NCBI RefSeq assembly: GCF_015278315.1
Contig: NZ_JADIJE010000009.1
Coordinates: forward strand, 1 to 64,000
Source of the DNA: Microbacterium ureisolvens
GTDB taxonomy: Bacteria > Actinomycetota > Actinomycetes > Actinomycetales > Microbacteriaceae
Reading direction: 5' to 3'
Length of the DNA stretch: 64,000 nt
Both the position numbers and the translations under genes were made by a program. The notes under the pieces are model-generated. The model was not told the origin of the DNA and did no database searches. It worked only from the letters and a program-made list of their open reading frames with translations. Positions 1 to 10,241 of the stretch are shown here, one piece after another. Numbering within the stretch: the first letter of the stretch is position 1; each line of letters starts with the position of its first letter.

Positions 1-1
1 G

Positions 2-1510
2 TGGGCCGCCCAGACCACCGCGTCGGCGCAGCCCACGACGTCGCAGCCCGCGTCGCACGTGCCGTCGGCCGCGCCGGCGCACCCCGCGCCCCCCGTTCCC
101 CCCGCCGGCTACCCGGTCGGCGCCCAGTACGCCCGGCCCCAGGGCTACGCCGGCCAGCCGGCCCCGTACCCGCACTCGTACGCCGGTCAGGCTCCGGGAG
201 CGCCCGCCGCGGGAGCGGCGTTCGGCGTGAACCCCGACACGCAGCCCACCCTGCCGCTCGGCGGCGGCGCTCCGGCCGGTTCGACCGCGACGGCCACCAA
301 GACGCCCAAGAAGCCCACCGGCGCCGGGAAGGTGGTCGGCCTCATCGTGGCCGCAGCCATCGTCGGCGGCGCAGCGGGCCTCGGCGGGGCGTATGCGGGC
401 GTCAGCTGGTTCACGCCCGTCGCCTCGTCGCCGGCCGCCGGCCCTTCCACGGTCACGGTGAACGACACCGACGAGGTGAACCAGACCACCGCCATCGCGG
501 CGAAGGTCGTACCGAGCGTCGTGACGATCGAGGCGGCGAGCTCGAGCGGAGCAGGCACCGGCTCGGGCGTGGTCCTCACCGAGGACGGCTACGTCGTCAC
601 CAACACCCACGTCGTCACCCTCGACGGCGCCACCGGCGACGCCGCGGTCCGTGTCACCACGTCGGACGGCCGTGTCTACGACGCCGAGGTGGTCGGCACG
701 GACCCGACGTACGACCTGGCCGTCATCAAGCTCCAGGACGCCGAGGGCCTGACCCCGATCGACTTCGCCGACTCGAGCAAGCTCAACGTCGGCGACACCA
801 CCGTCGCGGTGGGCGCGCCGCTGGGCCTGGCCAACTCCGTCACCGAGGGCATCGTCAGCGCACTGAACCGCTCGATCCAGATCGCCTCGTCGGCCGCCCC
901 CGAGGGCGGCGACGAGGACCAGGACCCGCAGGACGAGAACGGTCAGCAGGGACCCTTCCGCTTCGACTTCGGCCAGGGCCAGCAGCAGGGCACGGCGACC
1001 GAGAGCATCTCGATCGCGGTCATCCAGACCGACGCCGCCATCAACCCCGGCAACTCGGGCGGCGCGCTCGTCGATTCCGAGGGCAAGCTCATCGGCATCA
1101 ACGTGGCGATCGCTACGGCGGGCGGCTCGTCCTCCGACGGCTCCGGCTCCATCGGCGTCGGCTTCTCCATCCCGTCGACCATCGTCCAGCGCATCACCGA
1201 CGAGATCATCGAGAACGGCGAGGCGACCCACGGCCTGCTCGGCGCGAACGTCCAGCCGGCGGCATCCGTGGAAGGATCCACGATCACCGGCGCGTACATC
1301 GCGACGGCCGTCGAGGGCGGTGCGGCGGCCGCGGCAGGCCTCCAGGAGGGCGACGTCGTGACGGAGTTCAACGGCGTCCCGATCACCGATGCGACCGATC
1401 TCACGGCGCAGGTCCGCGCCGCGGCGGCCGGCAGCGAGGCGGAGGTCACGTACGTCCGCGACGGGAAGAGCCAGACGGTGACGGTCACGCTCGGCACGCT
1501 CGAGCCGTAG
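2..1510 (+). CDS. HtrA/DegP-type trypsin-like serine protease with PDZ domain (5' truncated)
   Basis: Membrane-anchored envelope protease of the HtrA family, expected to degrade or process misfolded exported proteins. The frame is open to the window edge, so the N-terminus is missing; 502 codons are visible. Order: a cytoplasmic Pro/Ala/Gln-rich segment, one transmembrane helix (VVGLIVAAAIVGGAAGLGG), a trypsin-like domain with His in TNTHVV, Asp in YDLAVIKL and Ser in NPGNSGGAL, then a C-terminal PDZ domain. An acidic Gln-rich insertion (about nt 900-1005) sits inside the protease domain, like the LA loop of other HtrA proteins. All three catalytic residues are present. Family assignment is firm; the exact orthologue is not. 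Confidence 0.93.
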   Translation, partial: WAAQTTASAQPTTSQPASHVPSAAPAHPAPPVPPAGYPVGAQYARPQGYAGQPAPYPHSYAGQAPGAPAAGAAFGVNPDTQPTLPLGGGAPAGSTATATKTPKKPTGAGKVVGLIVAAAIVGGAAGLGGAYAGVSWFTPVASSPAAGPSTVTVNDTDEVNQTTAIAAKVVPSVVTIEAASSSGAGTGSGVVLTEDGYVVTNTHVVTLDGATGDAAVRVTTSDGRVYDAEVVGTDPTYDLAVIKLQDAEGLTPIDFADSSKLNVGDTTVAVGAPLGLANSVTEGIVSALNRSIQIASSAAPEGGDEDQDPQDENGQQGPFRFDFGQGQQQGTATESISIAVIQTDAAINPGNSGGALVDSEGKLIGINVAIATAGGSSSDGSGSIGVGFSIPSTIVQRITDEIIENGEATHGLLGANVQPAASVEGSTITGAYIATAVEGGAAAAAGLQEGDVVTEFNGVPITDATDLTAQVRAAAAGSEAEVTYVRDGKSQTVTVTLGTLEP

Positions 1511-1545
1511 TCCACACCCCTCGAGGGCGCCATCGCGCGAGCAGG

Positions 1546-1551
1546 TAGGCT
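1546..1551 (+). promoter_or_regulatory. -10 box TAGGCT, leaderless spacing
   Basis: TAGGCT ends 6 nt before the ATG at 1558 and no Shine-Dalgarno sequence lies between, so transcription probably starts at the start codon. Confidence 0.6.
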
Positions 1552-1557
1552 CGCGGG

Positions 1558-2832
1558 ATGGCGTCCTTCTCGTTCGGCGCGGGGAATGCGAAGAAGCTCG
1601 CGACGATCCCGCTGTATGCCGCAGGACGCATCTTCACGCTCGTTGTTCCGCGCACCCGCGACGAGTGGGTGTTCGGCTGCGCGGTCGGCATCGGCGACGG
1701 CGCCCTCGCGCTCTGGGATGTCGCGGCCGCCGACGGTCGCCGGGCGGTGTGGCTGGTCGCCTCGAAGCGGGAGGCGACGGATGCCGCGGCCCGCGGCATC
1801 CCCACCGTCCCGAAGAACTCCCTCCGCGGGCTCTGGCGCACCGCGCGCGCACGCGTCGTCGTCGTGACGCACGGGTTCGGAGACGTGAACCGCTACGCCG
1901 TCTCAGGAGCGTTCGTCGTGCAGCTGTGGCACGGGATCCCCCTCAAGCGCATCGGGCTCGACTCCCCGGAGACCCTGCGGCTGCCGGGCGCGGTGGCGCG
2001 CACCTCGGCCGCAGCGCCGGTCAGAGGGCTCCTGCGCTCCATGTTCCGCAGCGCGGCGCGACGCATCCGCGTGCTCCCCGCCGCGTCCCACCTGGTGCGC
2101 GGGCGGCTGGAGTCCGCGTTCGCGCTGCCAGACGCGAGTGTGCCGGTCACGGGCGAGCCACGCGTCGACGTGCTCTCACGCGGGGAGGCGGACGACAGGC
2201 GGGTCGCCGCGCGCGCGGGGATCGGGCGTGCCGTGCCCCGGGCCGATCCGTCGACGCGCTTCGTGCTCTACGCGCCCACCTGGCGCGACGGCGCGGTCGA
2301 CCCCGCCGTGCCGACGGAAGCCGAGTGGCGGCGCATCGTCGAGGTCCTGACGCGGTACGACGCGACCCTGCTGGTGCGCTCGCACCCGCTGGGGGCGGGG
2401 GACTACGCGCCGCCCTTCCCGACGGATCGCGTGCACTCGCTCGGCAGCGACCTCGTCGCCGATGTCACTCCGCTTCTGCCCGGCCTCGACGCGCTGGTCA
2501 CCGACTACTCGTCGCTCGCCTTCGACGCGGCGCTCGTGCCCCTGCCGACGCTCTTCCTGGCGCCCGACGTCGACGACTACGGGCGTCGGCGCGGCTTCTA
2601 CGGCACGTACGCCGAGGTGGCCGGAGACGCGTGGGCGCAGGACTGGACAGAGGCGGCCGCGCAGCTGGAGGCCCTCCTCGCAGACGAAGGGGAGCGCGAC
2701 CGTCGCATCGAGCGGGCCCGCGCGCTCAGCGCGCGGGTGCATGCGTTCCGCGACGGCCGCAATGCCGAGAGGGTGTACCGTGCGATTCTGGCCGGCACGG
2801 ACGACGCCCGCCCGAGGGAAGGAACCGGATGA
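1558..2832 (+). CDS. CDP-glycerol glycerophosphotransferase family protein (first copy)
   Basis: Probable polymerase or primase adding glycerol-phosphate-type units from CDP-activated donors to a wall polymer (TagB/TagF family), at the inner face of the membrane. Family marks are LWHGIPLKRIG near residue 123, LYAPTWRDG near 238 and VTDYSSLAFD near 315. At 424 aa it corresponds to the catalytic domain alone. The ATG at 1558 is fixed by the -10 box just upstream. Its stop overlaps the ATG of the next family member (ATGA), so the two are co-translated. The polymer made cannot be read from sequence. Confidence 0.88.
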   Translation: MASFSFGAGNAKKLATIPLYAAGRIFTLVVPRTRDEWVFGCAVGIGDGALALWDVAAADGRRAVWLVASKREATDAAARGIPTVPKNSLRGLWRTARARVVVVTHGFGDVNRYAVSGAFVVQLWHGIPLKRIGLDSPETLRLPGAVARTSAAAPVRGLLRSMFRSAARRIRVLPAASHLVRGRLESAFALPDASVPVTGEPRVDVLSRGEADDRRVAARAGIGRAVPRADPSTRFVLYAPTWRDGAVDPAVPTEAEWRRIVEVLTRYDATLLVRSHPLGAGDYAPPFPTDRVHSLGSDLVADVTPLLPGLDALVTDYSSLAFDAALVPLPTLFLAPDVDDYGRRRGFYGTYAEVAGDAWAQDWTEAAAQLEALLADEGERDRRIERARALSARVHAFRDGRNAERVYRAILAGTDDARPREGTG

Positions 2833-4280
2833 CCGAGGCGCGCTTCACGACGGAGGGCGGTCCCGCGCTCGTGGTGTCGGGAGATGGGGAGCGGCCCGCA
2901 TCCGTCGAGATCGTGGGCGCCCGCGCGCGGGTCGCCGCCCGCGTGACCGGCCGAGGCAAGACCTGGAAGGCGACGCTGCCGCTGCGAGCCGCGCGCTGGG
3001 GTGGCGCCGAGCTGCCCCTCCCGTCGGGCACGTATCAGGTGCGGATCGCGGATGCCGAGGGCCGAGGCATCCGTCCCCCGCACGACATCCCGCTCGCGCA
3101 GCTGGGCACGTTGCGCGCGTCGCTGGACGGCTGGACGCTGCTGATCGGGCCGCCGATCGACCCCGCCTACGACTCGGGGGAGGGGCAGGACGCGCTGGAG
3201 CGCCGGTACGCGACGCGGCCGTCTGCCGGCTTCGAGAACGCGGTGTTCTTCGAGAGCTTCTACGGTCGCAACGCCAGCTGCAATCCGCTCGCGATCGATC
3301 GCGAGATCGCGCGCCGCGCCCCGGGCGTCACGCGCTACTGGAGCGTGGTCGACCTCTCGGTGGCGGTACCCGAGGGTGCCATCCCCGTCGTCGAGGGGAG
3401 CCCCGACTGGTGGCGTGCTCGAGGGGCCGCCCGGCTGCTCGTCGTCAACGACTGGCTGCGCCGCCGCTTCTCACGCCGCAAGGGGCAGGTGGTGCTGCAG
3501 ACGTGGCACGGCACGCCGCTCAAGCGCCTCGCGCTGCACCGGCCCGGCTTCGATCCGCGACGCACGGCGGCGGTGATCCGCGAGTCGCGCCGGTGGAACA
3601 TCCTGCTCGCGCAGAACCCGTACGCCGCCCGCATCCTCGGCAAGGCGTACGCGTTCCTCACCCGCCCGGTCTGGGTCGAGGGGTATCCGCGCAACGACGT
3701 GCTCAGCACCGGCGACGGCGCGGCCACCCGCGAGGCGCTCGGCATCCGCCCCGAAGAGCGCGTGATCCTCTATGCGCCGACGTGGCGCGACGACCGCGAC
3801 CAGATCGTGGACTTCGTCGACCCGGTCGCGCTCGCCTCCGCCACGGATGCCGTGGTGCTCGTCCGCGGCCACTCCCGCACGCTGCTCCCCGGACGCGACG
3901 CCGAGGGACCCCGCGTGATCGACGTGACCGGCTTCCCCGACACGTCGCTGCTGCTGCTCGTCGCCGACGCGCTGGTGACGGACTACTCGTCGGTGATGTT
4001 CGACTACTCGGTCACCGGCAAGCCGATGTACTTCCTCGTGCCCGACATGGAGCACTACCGGGGCGAGCTGCGCGGGTTCTACTTCGATCTCGCCGCCCAC
4101 GCCCCGGGGCCGATGGTGCGCTCGCAGGAGGAGCTGGTGGCCGCCCTCGCCGATCCCGACCCGTCGGCGCACGCCGCCCGCTATGCGCAGTGGCGGCAGA
4201 AGTTCAACGCCCGAGACGACGGCCGTGCCGCCGAGCGGGTCGTCTCCCGCATCCTCGACCAGGGCTTCATCGACGCCTGA
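2829..4280 (+). CDS. CDP-glycerol glycerophosphotransferase family protein (second copy)
   Basis: 483-aa paralogue of the preceding gene. The first 110 residues form an extra N-terminal domain not recognised here; the catalytic part follows with QTWHGTPLKRL near residue 225, LYAPTWRDD near 314 and VTDYSSVMFDY near 383, all typical of TagF-like transferases. It starts at the ATG that overlaps the upstream stop (ATGA). The gene converges on the glycosyltransferase to the right with only 16 nt between. The family is certain; substrate (glycerol- or ribitol-phosphate, or another polyol) is inferred only from family. Confidence 0.9.
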   Translation: MTEARFTTEGGPALVVSGDGERPASVEIVGARARVAARVTGRGKTWKATLPLRAARWGGAELPLPSGTYQVRIADAEGRGIRPPHDIPLAQLGTLRASLDGWTLLIGPPIDPAYDSGEGQDALERRYATRPSAGFENAVFFESFYGRNASCNPLAIDREIARRAPGVTRYWSVVDLSVAVPEGAIPVVEGSPDWWRARGAARLLVVNDWLRRRFSRRKGQVVLQTWHGTPLKRLALHRPGFDPRRTAAVIRESRRWNILLAQNPYAARILGKAYAFLTRPVWVEGYPRNDVLSTGDGAATREALGIRPEERVILYAPTWRDDRDQIVDFVDPVALASATDAVVLVRGHSRTLLPGRDAEGPRVIDVTGFPDTSLLLLVADALVTDYSSVMFDYSVTGKPMYFLVPDMEHYRGELRGFYFDLAAHAPGPMVRSQEELVAALADPDPSAHAARYAQWRQKFNARDDGRAAERVVSRILDQGFIDA

Positions 4281-4296
4281 TCCCGTCGCGGCCCGC

Positions 4297-5391
4297 TCAG
4301 GGCAGCGGCGTGTTGCGGCTGCCCAGGCGGGACGTGTCGACCGTGTCGTGGGCGCCGCCGATCACTCCGAGGAGGAATCCCCAGCCCCACGACAGATGCA
4401 TGGTCGGCAGCACGGCGGCCGTCCACAGCTTGTCACGCCACCCGCGCCCGCCGCCCGGGCCGATCGCGTAGCCGACGACGAGGACGGCGTACGCGAGCAC
4501 GGGAAGGTAGACGACGGATGCCGCCACCGCCCACCAGCCCTGCAGCACGCCCGCGAGCTGGAGCACGCCGACGACGACGGCCAGTGCGATCGTCACGACG
4601 AGCGCCGGGGGAGCGAAGAACCGCAGCGAGTTGCCTCTGCCGAATCGACGGACGAGCTCACCGCGCCAGCGTCCGGTCGCGGCGAACTGACGTGCCAGGC
4701 GGGTCCAGCTCTCGCGCGGCCAGTAGGTGACGGCGAGTGCCGGGTCGAACCAGACCCGGTAGCCGGCGCGGCGGATGCGCAGGTTCAGCTCCCAGTCCTC
4801 GCCGCGGCGGATGCTCTCGTCGAAGCCGCCGACCTCGTCGAGCACCGCGCGTCGCATCACGCCGAGGTACGCCGACTCCGCCTCGCCCTCCTGCGTGCCG
4901 CCGTGGTAGGCGCCGCCTCCGAGGCCGATGGGGGAGTTGTAGGCGCGCGCCACGGCGCGCTGGAACGGCGTGCGGCCGTCGGCGCGCATCACGCCGCCGA
5001 CGTTGGCGGCCCGCACCCGGTCGAGGGTCGCGAGGGCTCGGCGGGCGTAGGTGGGGTCGAGCTCGGAGTGCGCGTCGACCCGGACGACGGTGGGGTACCG
5101 GCCCGCGTCGATCGCGAGGTTCAGTCCGATCGGGATGTCGGCGGCGGGGTTGTCGATGAGCACGATGCGCTCGTCGTCGCGGGCGAGCTCGCGGGCGAGC
5201 TCGGTCGTGCCGTCGGTGGACGGACCGAGCGCGAGGATGATCTCGGTGGGACCCGCGATGTCCTGGCCGAGCACGGTCTCGACCGCCCGGCGGAGGTAGT
5301 CGTGCTCGTTGAGCACAGGCATGACGAAGCTCACGCCGGCACCGGGGGGAGGGACCGGAGCGTCCCTGCGCCCGTGTTGCTCGACATGCAC
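4297..5391 (-). CDS. family 2 glycosyltransferase, membrane-anchored
   Basis: Transfers a sugar from a nucleotide donor onto a polymer or lipid carrier. The GT-A fold is visible from PVLNEHD near residue 25, the metal-binding region RVDAHSELD near 98 and RRGEDWELNLR near 190. Two or three hydrophobic helices follow between about residues 255 and 340, placing it on the membrane. The start is a GTG; an ATG two codons downstream is out of frame. Lying between three CDP-glycerol transferase homologues, it most likely decorates or extends the same polymer. 364 aa is normal for such enzymes. Confidence 0.88.
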   Translation of the reverse strand: MHVEQHGRRDAPVPPPGAGVSFVMPVLNEHDYLRRAVETVLGQDIAGPTEIILALGPSTDGTTELARELARDDERIVLIDNPAADIPIGLNLAIDAGRYPTVVRVDAHSELDPTYARRALATLDRVRAANVGGVMRADGRTPFQRAVARAYNSPIGLGGGAYHGGTQEGEAESAYLGVMRRAVLDEVGGFDESIRRGEDWELNLRIRRAGYRVWFDPALAVTYWPRESWTRLARQFAATGRWRGELVRRFGRGNSLRFFAPPALVVTIALAVVVGVLQLAGVLQGWWAVAASVVYLPVLAYAVLVVGYAIGPGGGRGWRDKLWTAAVLPTMHLSWGWGFLLGVIGGAHDTVDTSRLGSRNTPLP

Positions 5392-5420
5392 GCGTCGATC
5401 ATGCCATGGGTGCCGCTGGG

Positions 5421-5426
5421 TAGGCT
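5421..5426 (+). promoter_or_regulatory. -10 box TAGGCT, leaderless spacing
   Basis: TAGGCT ends exactly 6 nt before the GTG at 5433, the same arrangement and hexamer as at 1546. Confidence 0.6.
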
Positions 5427-5432
5427 GGATGC

Positions 5433-6713
5433 GTGGGTCTGGTCTCGGATGGCAAGAAGGCGGTCAAGCTCGTCAGGAAGGCGGTGCGCAACCGCTCCGC
5501 TGTGATCGACGTCCGGCGCACCCTCGCAGCCCGGCCGCAGCATCCGCCCTTCCACTACCGCGTGGCCGTGTATTTCGCCGACGGCGCGGTCAACATGTAC
5601 CAGATGCGGCAGTGGTACAAGCCTCTGGCGGGCCTTGCCAAGACGTGGCCCGTCGTCGTGCTGAGCCGCGCCGCCACGGGTGCGGAGGCGCTTCTGGCCG
5701 ACGGCGCACTGCCCGTCGCGTTCGTGCCGACCGTGCGCGACCTCGAGCGCTTCATCGCCAAGCAGGACATCCGCGTGGTGCTCTACGTGAACCAGAACAC
5801 GCGCAACTTCCAGATGTTCCGCTACGGCCGCCGGTGGCACGTGTTCATCAACCACGGCGAGTCCGACAAGATGTACATGACCACGAACCAGTACAAGGCG
5901 TACGACTACGCGATGATCGCGGGCGCCGCCGCGCGCGAGCGCCTGTCGCGCGTGCTGTGGGACTACGACATCGACCGCCGCACGCTCGAGATCGGCCGTC
6001 CCCAAGCCGACCACTACTCGGGCACGCTTCCCTACACGCCCGACGACCGCACTGTCGTGCTCTACGCGCCGACGTGGGAGGGCGACCGGCCCTCGGCCCA
6101 TTACGGCTCGATCGCCACGCACGGCGAAGCCCTCGTGACGGCACTCCTCGCGAGCGGTCGGCACAGGGTGATCTACCGGCCGCACCCCCGTTCCGGCGTC
6201 GTGGACCCCGAGTACGGTGCGGCGAACAAGCGGATCATCGCGGCGCTGGCCGCGGCGAACGCAGCCGACCGGTCCGCGCAGCACGTGTACGACCACGGAC
6301 CGGACCTGGGCTGGCAGCTCGCCGCGGCAGATGTGGCCGTCGTCGACATCTCGGCGATGGTCTACGACCGCCTGGCCGCCGACAAGCCCCTCTTCATCAC
6401 CCGGCCGGTGGATCCCGCGGCGGCGATCGACACCCACGGCTACCTGTCGGCGTGCGAATGGCTGGATGCCGCGGCCGCGCCCGACATCGTGGCGCAGACC
6501 GAGCGGGTGCTGGGCGATCCGGAGGCCGTCGCTCGGCTTGAGCGGTGGGTGACGCACTACTTCGGCGACACGGCCCCCGGCGCCGCGACGGCTCGATTCC
6601 ACGGGGCCGTCCAGCGCCTCATGGAGGACTGGGATCGCTGGTATGCGCGCTCCGTCGACGAGGGCGAAGACGACGAGCCCGAGGACGAGGCCGAACTCGA
6701 CGACGAGAGCTGA
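5433..6713 (+). CDS. CDP-glycerol glycerophosphotransferase family protein (third copy, divergent)
   Basis: 426 aa. The WHG motif of the other two copies is replaced by NHGESDK near residue 141, a variant seen in one branch of this family. LYAPTWEGDR near residue 210, YRPHPRSG near 248 and VVDISAMVYDR follow. The last 20 residues are strongly acidic (DEGEDDEPEDEAEL), probably a flexible tail. The start is a GTG set by the TAGGCT box. It probably acts in the same envelope polymer pathway, on a different acceptor or donor from the two upstream paralogues; that division of labour is inference. Confidence 0.83.
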   Translation: MGLVSDGKKAVKLVRKAVRNRSAVIDVRRTLAARPQHPPFHYRVAVYFADGAVNMYQMRQWYKPLAGLAKTWPVVVLSRAATGAEALLADGALPVAFVPTVRDLERFIAKQDIRVVLYVNQNTRNFQMFRYGRRWHVFINHGESDKMYMTTNQYKAYDYAMIAGAAARERLSRVLWDYDIDRRTLEIGRPQADHYSGTLPYTPDDRTVVLYAPTWEGDRPSAHYGSIATHGEALVTALLASGRHRVIYRPHPRSGVVDPEYGAANKRIIAALAAANAADRSAQHVYDHGPDLGWQLAAADVAVVDISAMVYDRLAADKPLFITRPVDPAAAIDTHGYLSACEWLDAAAAPDIVAQTERVLGDPEAVARLERWVTHYFGDTAPGAATARFHGAVQRLMEDWDRWYARSVDEGEDDEPEDEAELDDES

Positions 6714-6750
6714 CCCGAGGGCCGGATCGCGAAGCCGGAGGGCGGTGCGG

Positions 6751-8154
<1,404 letters not shown>

Positions 8155-8161
8155 ACCGTCG

Positions 8162-8167
8162 AGGGTA
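8162..8167 (-). promoter_or_regulatory. -10 box TACCCT for mak, leaderless spacing
   Basis: On the minus strand TACCCT ends 7 nt before the mak ATG at 8154; no ribosome binding site intervenes. Confidence 0.5.
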
Positions 8168-8198
8168 TGCCCGCCGCTGCGGCGATGTCGAGATGGCG

Positions 8199-8212
8199 TG
8201 AAAGCGTTTGCA
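8199..8212. promoter_or_regulatory. LacI-family (cre-like) operator candidate upstream of mak
   Basis: TGAAAGCGTTTGCA fits the LacI/GalR-family pattern TGNAANCGNTNNCA, with the central CG flanked by AAG and TTT. It is centred about 50 nt upstream of the mak start, in the gap before the neighbouring small gene. The match is seen directly; the regulator is not in this window. Confidence 0.6.
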
Positions 8213-8221
8213 CGGATCGGG

Positions 8222-8455
8222 CTACTCGCCCTCGCCGGACTCCTGGTGCTCGGCGATCTCCACCACGGGAGCGACCGGGATCACGATGGACTCGACGGCG
8301 CCGCCGCCCAGCCCGCTCTCGCCGAACCCGAGCCCGCCGAGATCGGAGGTGGCGGCATCCGTCAATCGCTCCGCCGCCGTCTCGCCGCGCGCGGGTTCCG
8401 ACGGGAGTCCGGCCCACTCGACGGGTTCCTCGGGAAGCTTGCTGAACATGCCCAT
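8222..8455 (-). CDS. small uncharacterised protein, 77 aa
   Basis: I do not recognise a family. The protein begins MGMFSKLPEEPVEW, is rich in Gly, Glu and Ala, and has no transmembrane helix or Cys. A longer frame extends 16 codons upstream, but the ATG at 8455 gives the more natural start. It lies between mak and another uncharacterised gene on the same strand. Strand, coding bias and position support a real gene; function is unknown. Confidence 0.55.
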   Translation of the reverse strand: MGMFSKLPEEPVEWAGLPSEPARGETAAERLTDAATSDLGGLGFGESGLGGGAVESIVIPVAPVVEIAEHQESGEGE

Positions 8456-8551
8456 ACCGCCATTCTGACCCCGCCGGCGGCGGTCGGCACCCCTCGTCGG
8501 CAAGCACTTCTCGCCGTCTTCGGCGCGGAACCGAGCGCGCGGGAAGGAGCC

Positions 8552-9466
8552 TCAGTCGGCGGGCGGGGCCTCGAGCTGCGGATCCGGCTTCTTCCGCCGC
8601 ACCGCCTTGCCGACCGCACTCGTCCCGCGCGTGACACCGCCGACGACGATCTCGCCGGCGCGCCGGATCCCTCGCCCCGCGACGCGCTCGATGCGGTCCG
8701 AACCCGGCCGCGGCTCGAGCTCCTCGGGCAGAACCACCGGCGGCGCGCCGAAGGCGCGCCGCGAACCGACGAGCACCCTTCTGCCGAGGATGTTGTTGCC
8801 CGCGCCGCCGATCGCCGCACCGATGCCGAAGGGCAGCGCCTTGCCGATCCACGAGGCGCCGCCGCGCGCGGCGAACTGCCGGATGAATGTCGACTTCAGT
8901 CGATCCACGAGCGGGCCGACGGCCGCGCGGGGCAGCGACTTCGTGACGAGCTCACCCCAATACGATGACCGCGACGGCCCGCGGCCCGCGGCCTGCCCGG
9001 CGAGCTGGGCGACCAGGTCGACGCCCTCTTTGCCCAGCATCAGGGTGAGCACCAGAGCGCGGGCTCGGTCAGGGTCCGACACCGGGATGCCGTGCACCTC
9101 CGTCACCGACTGGGCGAAGAGCGTCGTGGCCTCGAGGAAGGCGACGGTCTCCACGCCGCTGAGCGCAAGGGTGACGCCGGTCCCGATCCCCGGCACGACG
9201 GCCGTCGCACCCACCGCGGCGCCGCCGGTGGTGACGGCTGCGAGGTAGCGGCGCTCGAGGATGCGAACGATGTCGGCGGGGGAGGCGTCCGGGTGCCTCA
9301 GCCTGATGCTGCGAAGATGCGCGAGCACGACGGGGCGCTGGATGGCGAGCACGCGGTCGAGCGCCCGGATCGTGAACGGATGCTCCTCCGAGCCCGTGGG
9401 CGGCAGCCCGCCCTGCCACGGGGAGTCCCCGGGGAGCGAGTGGATGCGGTGCACCTTGTCGGTCAT
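8552..9466 (-). CDS. uncharacterised protein with Gly/Ala-rich hydrophobic segment, 304 aa
   Basis: Not assigned to a family. After a polar start (MTDKVHRIHSLPGDSP) and a basic helical region there is a hydrophobic Gly/Ala stretch near residues 75-115 (GGAAVGATAVVPGIGTGVTL), then a mostly helical body with a second Gly-rich stretch (GIGAAIGGAGNNILGRR) and a basic Pro-containing C-terminus. It could be peripheral to or embedded in the membrane. The ATG at 9466 is fixed by a TAGGAT box 7 nt upstream; a longer open frame upstream is not expected to be translated. Confidence 0.7.
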   Translation of the reverse strand: MTDKVHRIHSLPGDSPWQGGLPPTGSEEHPFTIRALDRVLAIQRPVVLAHLRSIRLRHPDASPADIVRILERRYLAAVTTGGAAVGATAVVPGIGTGVTLALSGVETVAFLEATTLFAQSVTEVHGIPVSDPDRARALVLTLMLGKEGVDLVAQLAGQAAGRGPSRSSYWGELVTKSLPRAAVGPLVDRLKSTFIRQFAARGGASWIGKALPFGIGAAIGGAGNNILGRRVLVGSRRAFGAPPVVLPEELEPRPGSDRIERVAGRGIRRAGEIVVGGVTRGTSAVGKAVRRKKPDPQLEAPPAD

Positions 9467-9473
9467 CGGGGTG

Positions 9474-9479
9474 ATCCTA
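9474..9479 (-). promoter_or_regulatory. -10 box TAGGAT, leaderless spacing
   Basis: On the minus strand TAGGAT ends 7 nt before the ATG at 9466. Confidence 0.55.
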
Positions 9480-9498
9480 TGTCGCCGGAAGACGAAGA

Positions 9499-9522
9499 CG
9501 GCCGGGGTTGACACCCCGGCCG
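9499..9522 (-). terminator. hairpin terminator after the cytidylyltransferase-like gene
   Basis: A perfect 9-bp G+C stem (9499-9507 with 9514-9522) closes the loop TTGACA and begins 16 nt past the stop at 9538. There is no long T-run, as is common in actinobacterial terminators. Confidence 0.65.
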
Positions 9523-9537
9523 CCATTCGCGCAGTGA

Positions 9538-10230
9538 TCAGACGAAGAGGTTCGCCCGCTCGAGGTCTTCGGCGAAGTCCACCTCGACGGCGTACAGGTC
9601 CGAGATGTCGAGGGGCTCGAGCAGCACGCCGTCTTCGGCGATCGCGAGCTCGAGTCCGCGCTCGAAGTAGTCCTGGTCGTCGACGCGGGTCAGGTGGCGC
9701 ATGAACGCCTTCTTGTCGCGGCTCGAGACGTAGTTGATGCCGACGGCCTCGCCGATGCCGCCCTTGACGGTCTTCGAGAGCTCCTTGATGTAGCCCTCGG
9801 TCGTGACGGTGTACTTGACCTCTTCGTCGCTCACCTTGGAGGTGTTGACGGTGACGAACGACTGATCGCGCTCGATGAGCTCGATCGCGCGCCCGAGAAC
9901 CCGCGGGTCGAACACGACGTCGCCGTTCATCCACAGAACGCCGCCCTTGCCGGTCTTGGCGAGGGCCCGCAGCAGGCTCTTGGAGGTGTTGGTCTGGTCG
10001 TAGCGGTCGTTGTAGACGTAGTCGACGTCGGGGAACGCCTCGACGATGGTCTCGGCGCGGTAGCCCACGACGGTGGTGATCTTGGCGTCGCGACCGAAGG
10101 CGGCACGGATGTTGTCGTGCTGCTGCTGCATGATGCTGCGGCCGTCGCTGAGCTCGGTGAGGGGCTTCGGAAGGCTGCGTCCGAGACGCGAGCCCATTCC
10201 GGCTGCGAGGATGACGGTCTGAAGGGTCAA
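9538..10230 (-). CDS. nucleotidyltransferase (choline-phosphate/sugar-phosphate cytidylyltransferase type)
   Basis: Activates a phosphorylated small molecule as an NDP derivative. The N-terminus has the pyrophosphorylase signature ILAAGMGSRLGRSLPKPL (residues 6-23), and DVDYVYND, WMNGDVVFD and the metal-binding VEVDFAEDLERA complete a LicC/IspD-like fold of 230 aa. I chose the TTG at 10230 because AGGAG lies 6 nt before it and the product then begins at the fold; a GTG further upstream has no such site. Given the CDP-glycerol-type transferases nearby, CTP and a choline-, glycerol- or inositol-type phosphate are likely substrates, but this is inference. Confidence 0.8.
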   Translation of the reverse strand: MTLQTVILAAGMGSRLGRSLPKPLTELSDGRSIMQQQHDNIRAAFGRDAKITTVVGYRAETIVEAFPDVDYVYNDRYDQTNTSKSLLRALAKTGKGGVLWMNGDVVFDPRVLGRAIELIERDQSFVTVNTSKVSDEEVKYTVTTEGYIKELSKTVKGGIGEAVGINYVSSRDKKAFMRHLTRVDDQDYFERGLELAIAEDGVLLEPLDISDLYAVEVDFAEDLERANLFV

Positions 10231-10236
10231 AGTCTG

Positions 10237-10241
10237 CTCCT
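10237..10241 (-). promoter_or_regulatory. ribosome binding site AGGAG deciding a TTG start
   Basis: AGGAG on the minus strand sits 6 nt before the TTG at 10230 and is the main reason for choosing this rare start codon. Confidence 0.6.

Noticed and set aside
1..1548. Arg/Gly-rich 515-codon frame across the HtrA gene
   Set aside because: It is a frame shift of the protease; the other frame carries the full catalytic triad and PDZ domain.
1665..2828. Long frame continuous with the second CDP-glycerol transferase
   Set aside because: Its upstream part is an Arg-rich shadow of the first transferase. Protein-like sequence begins only at the ATG at 2829, which overlaps the previous stop.
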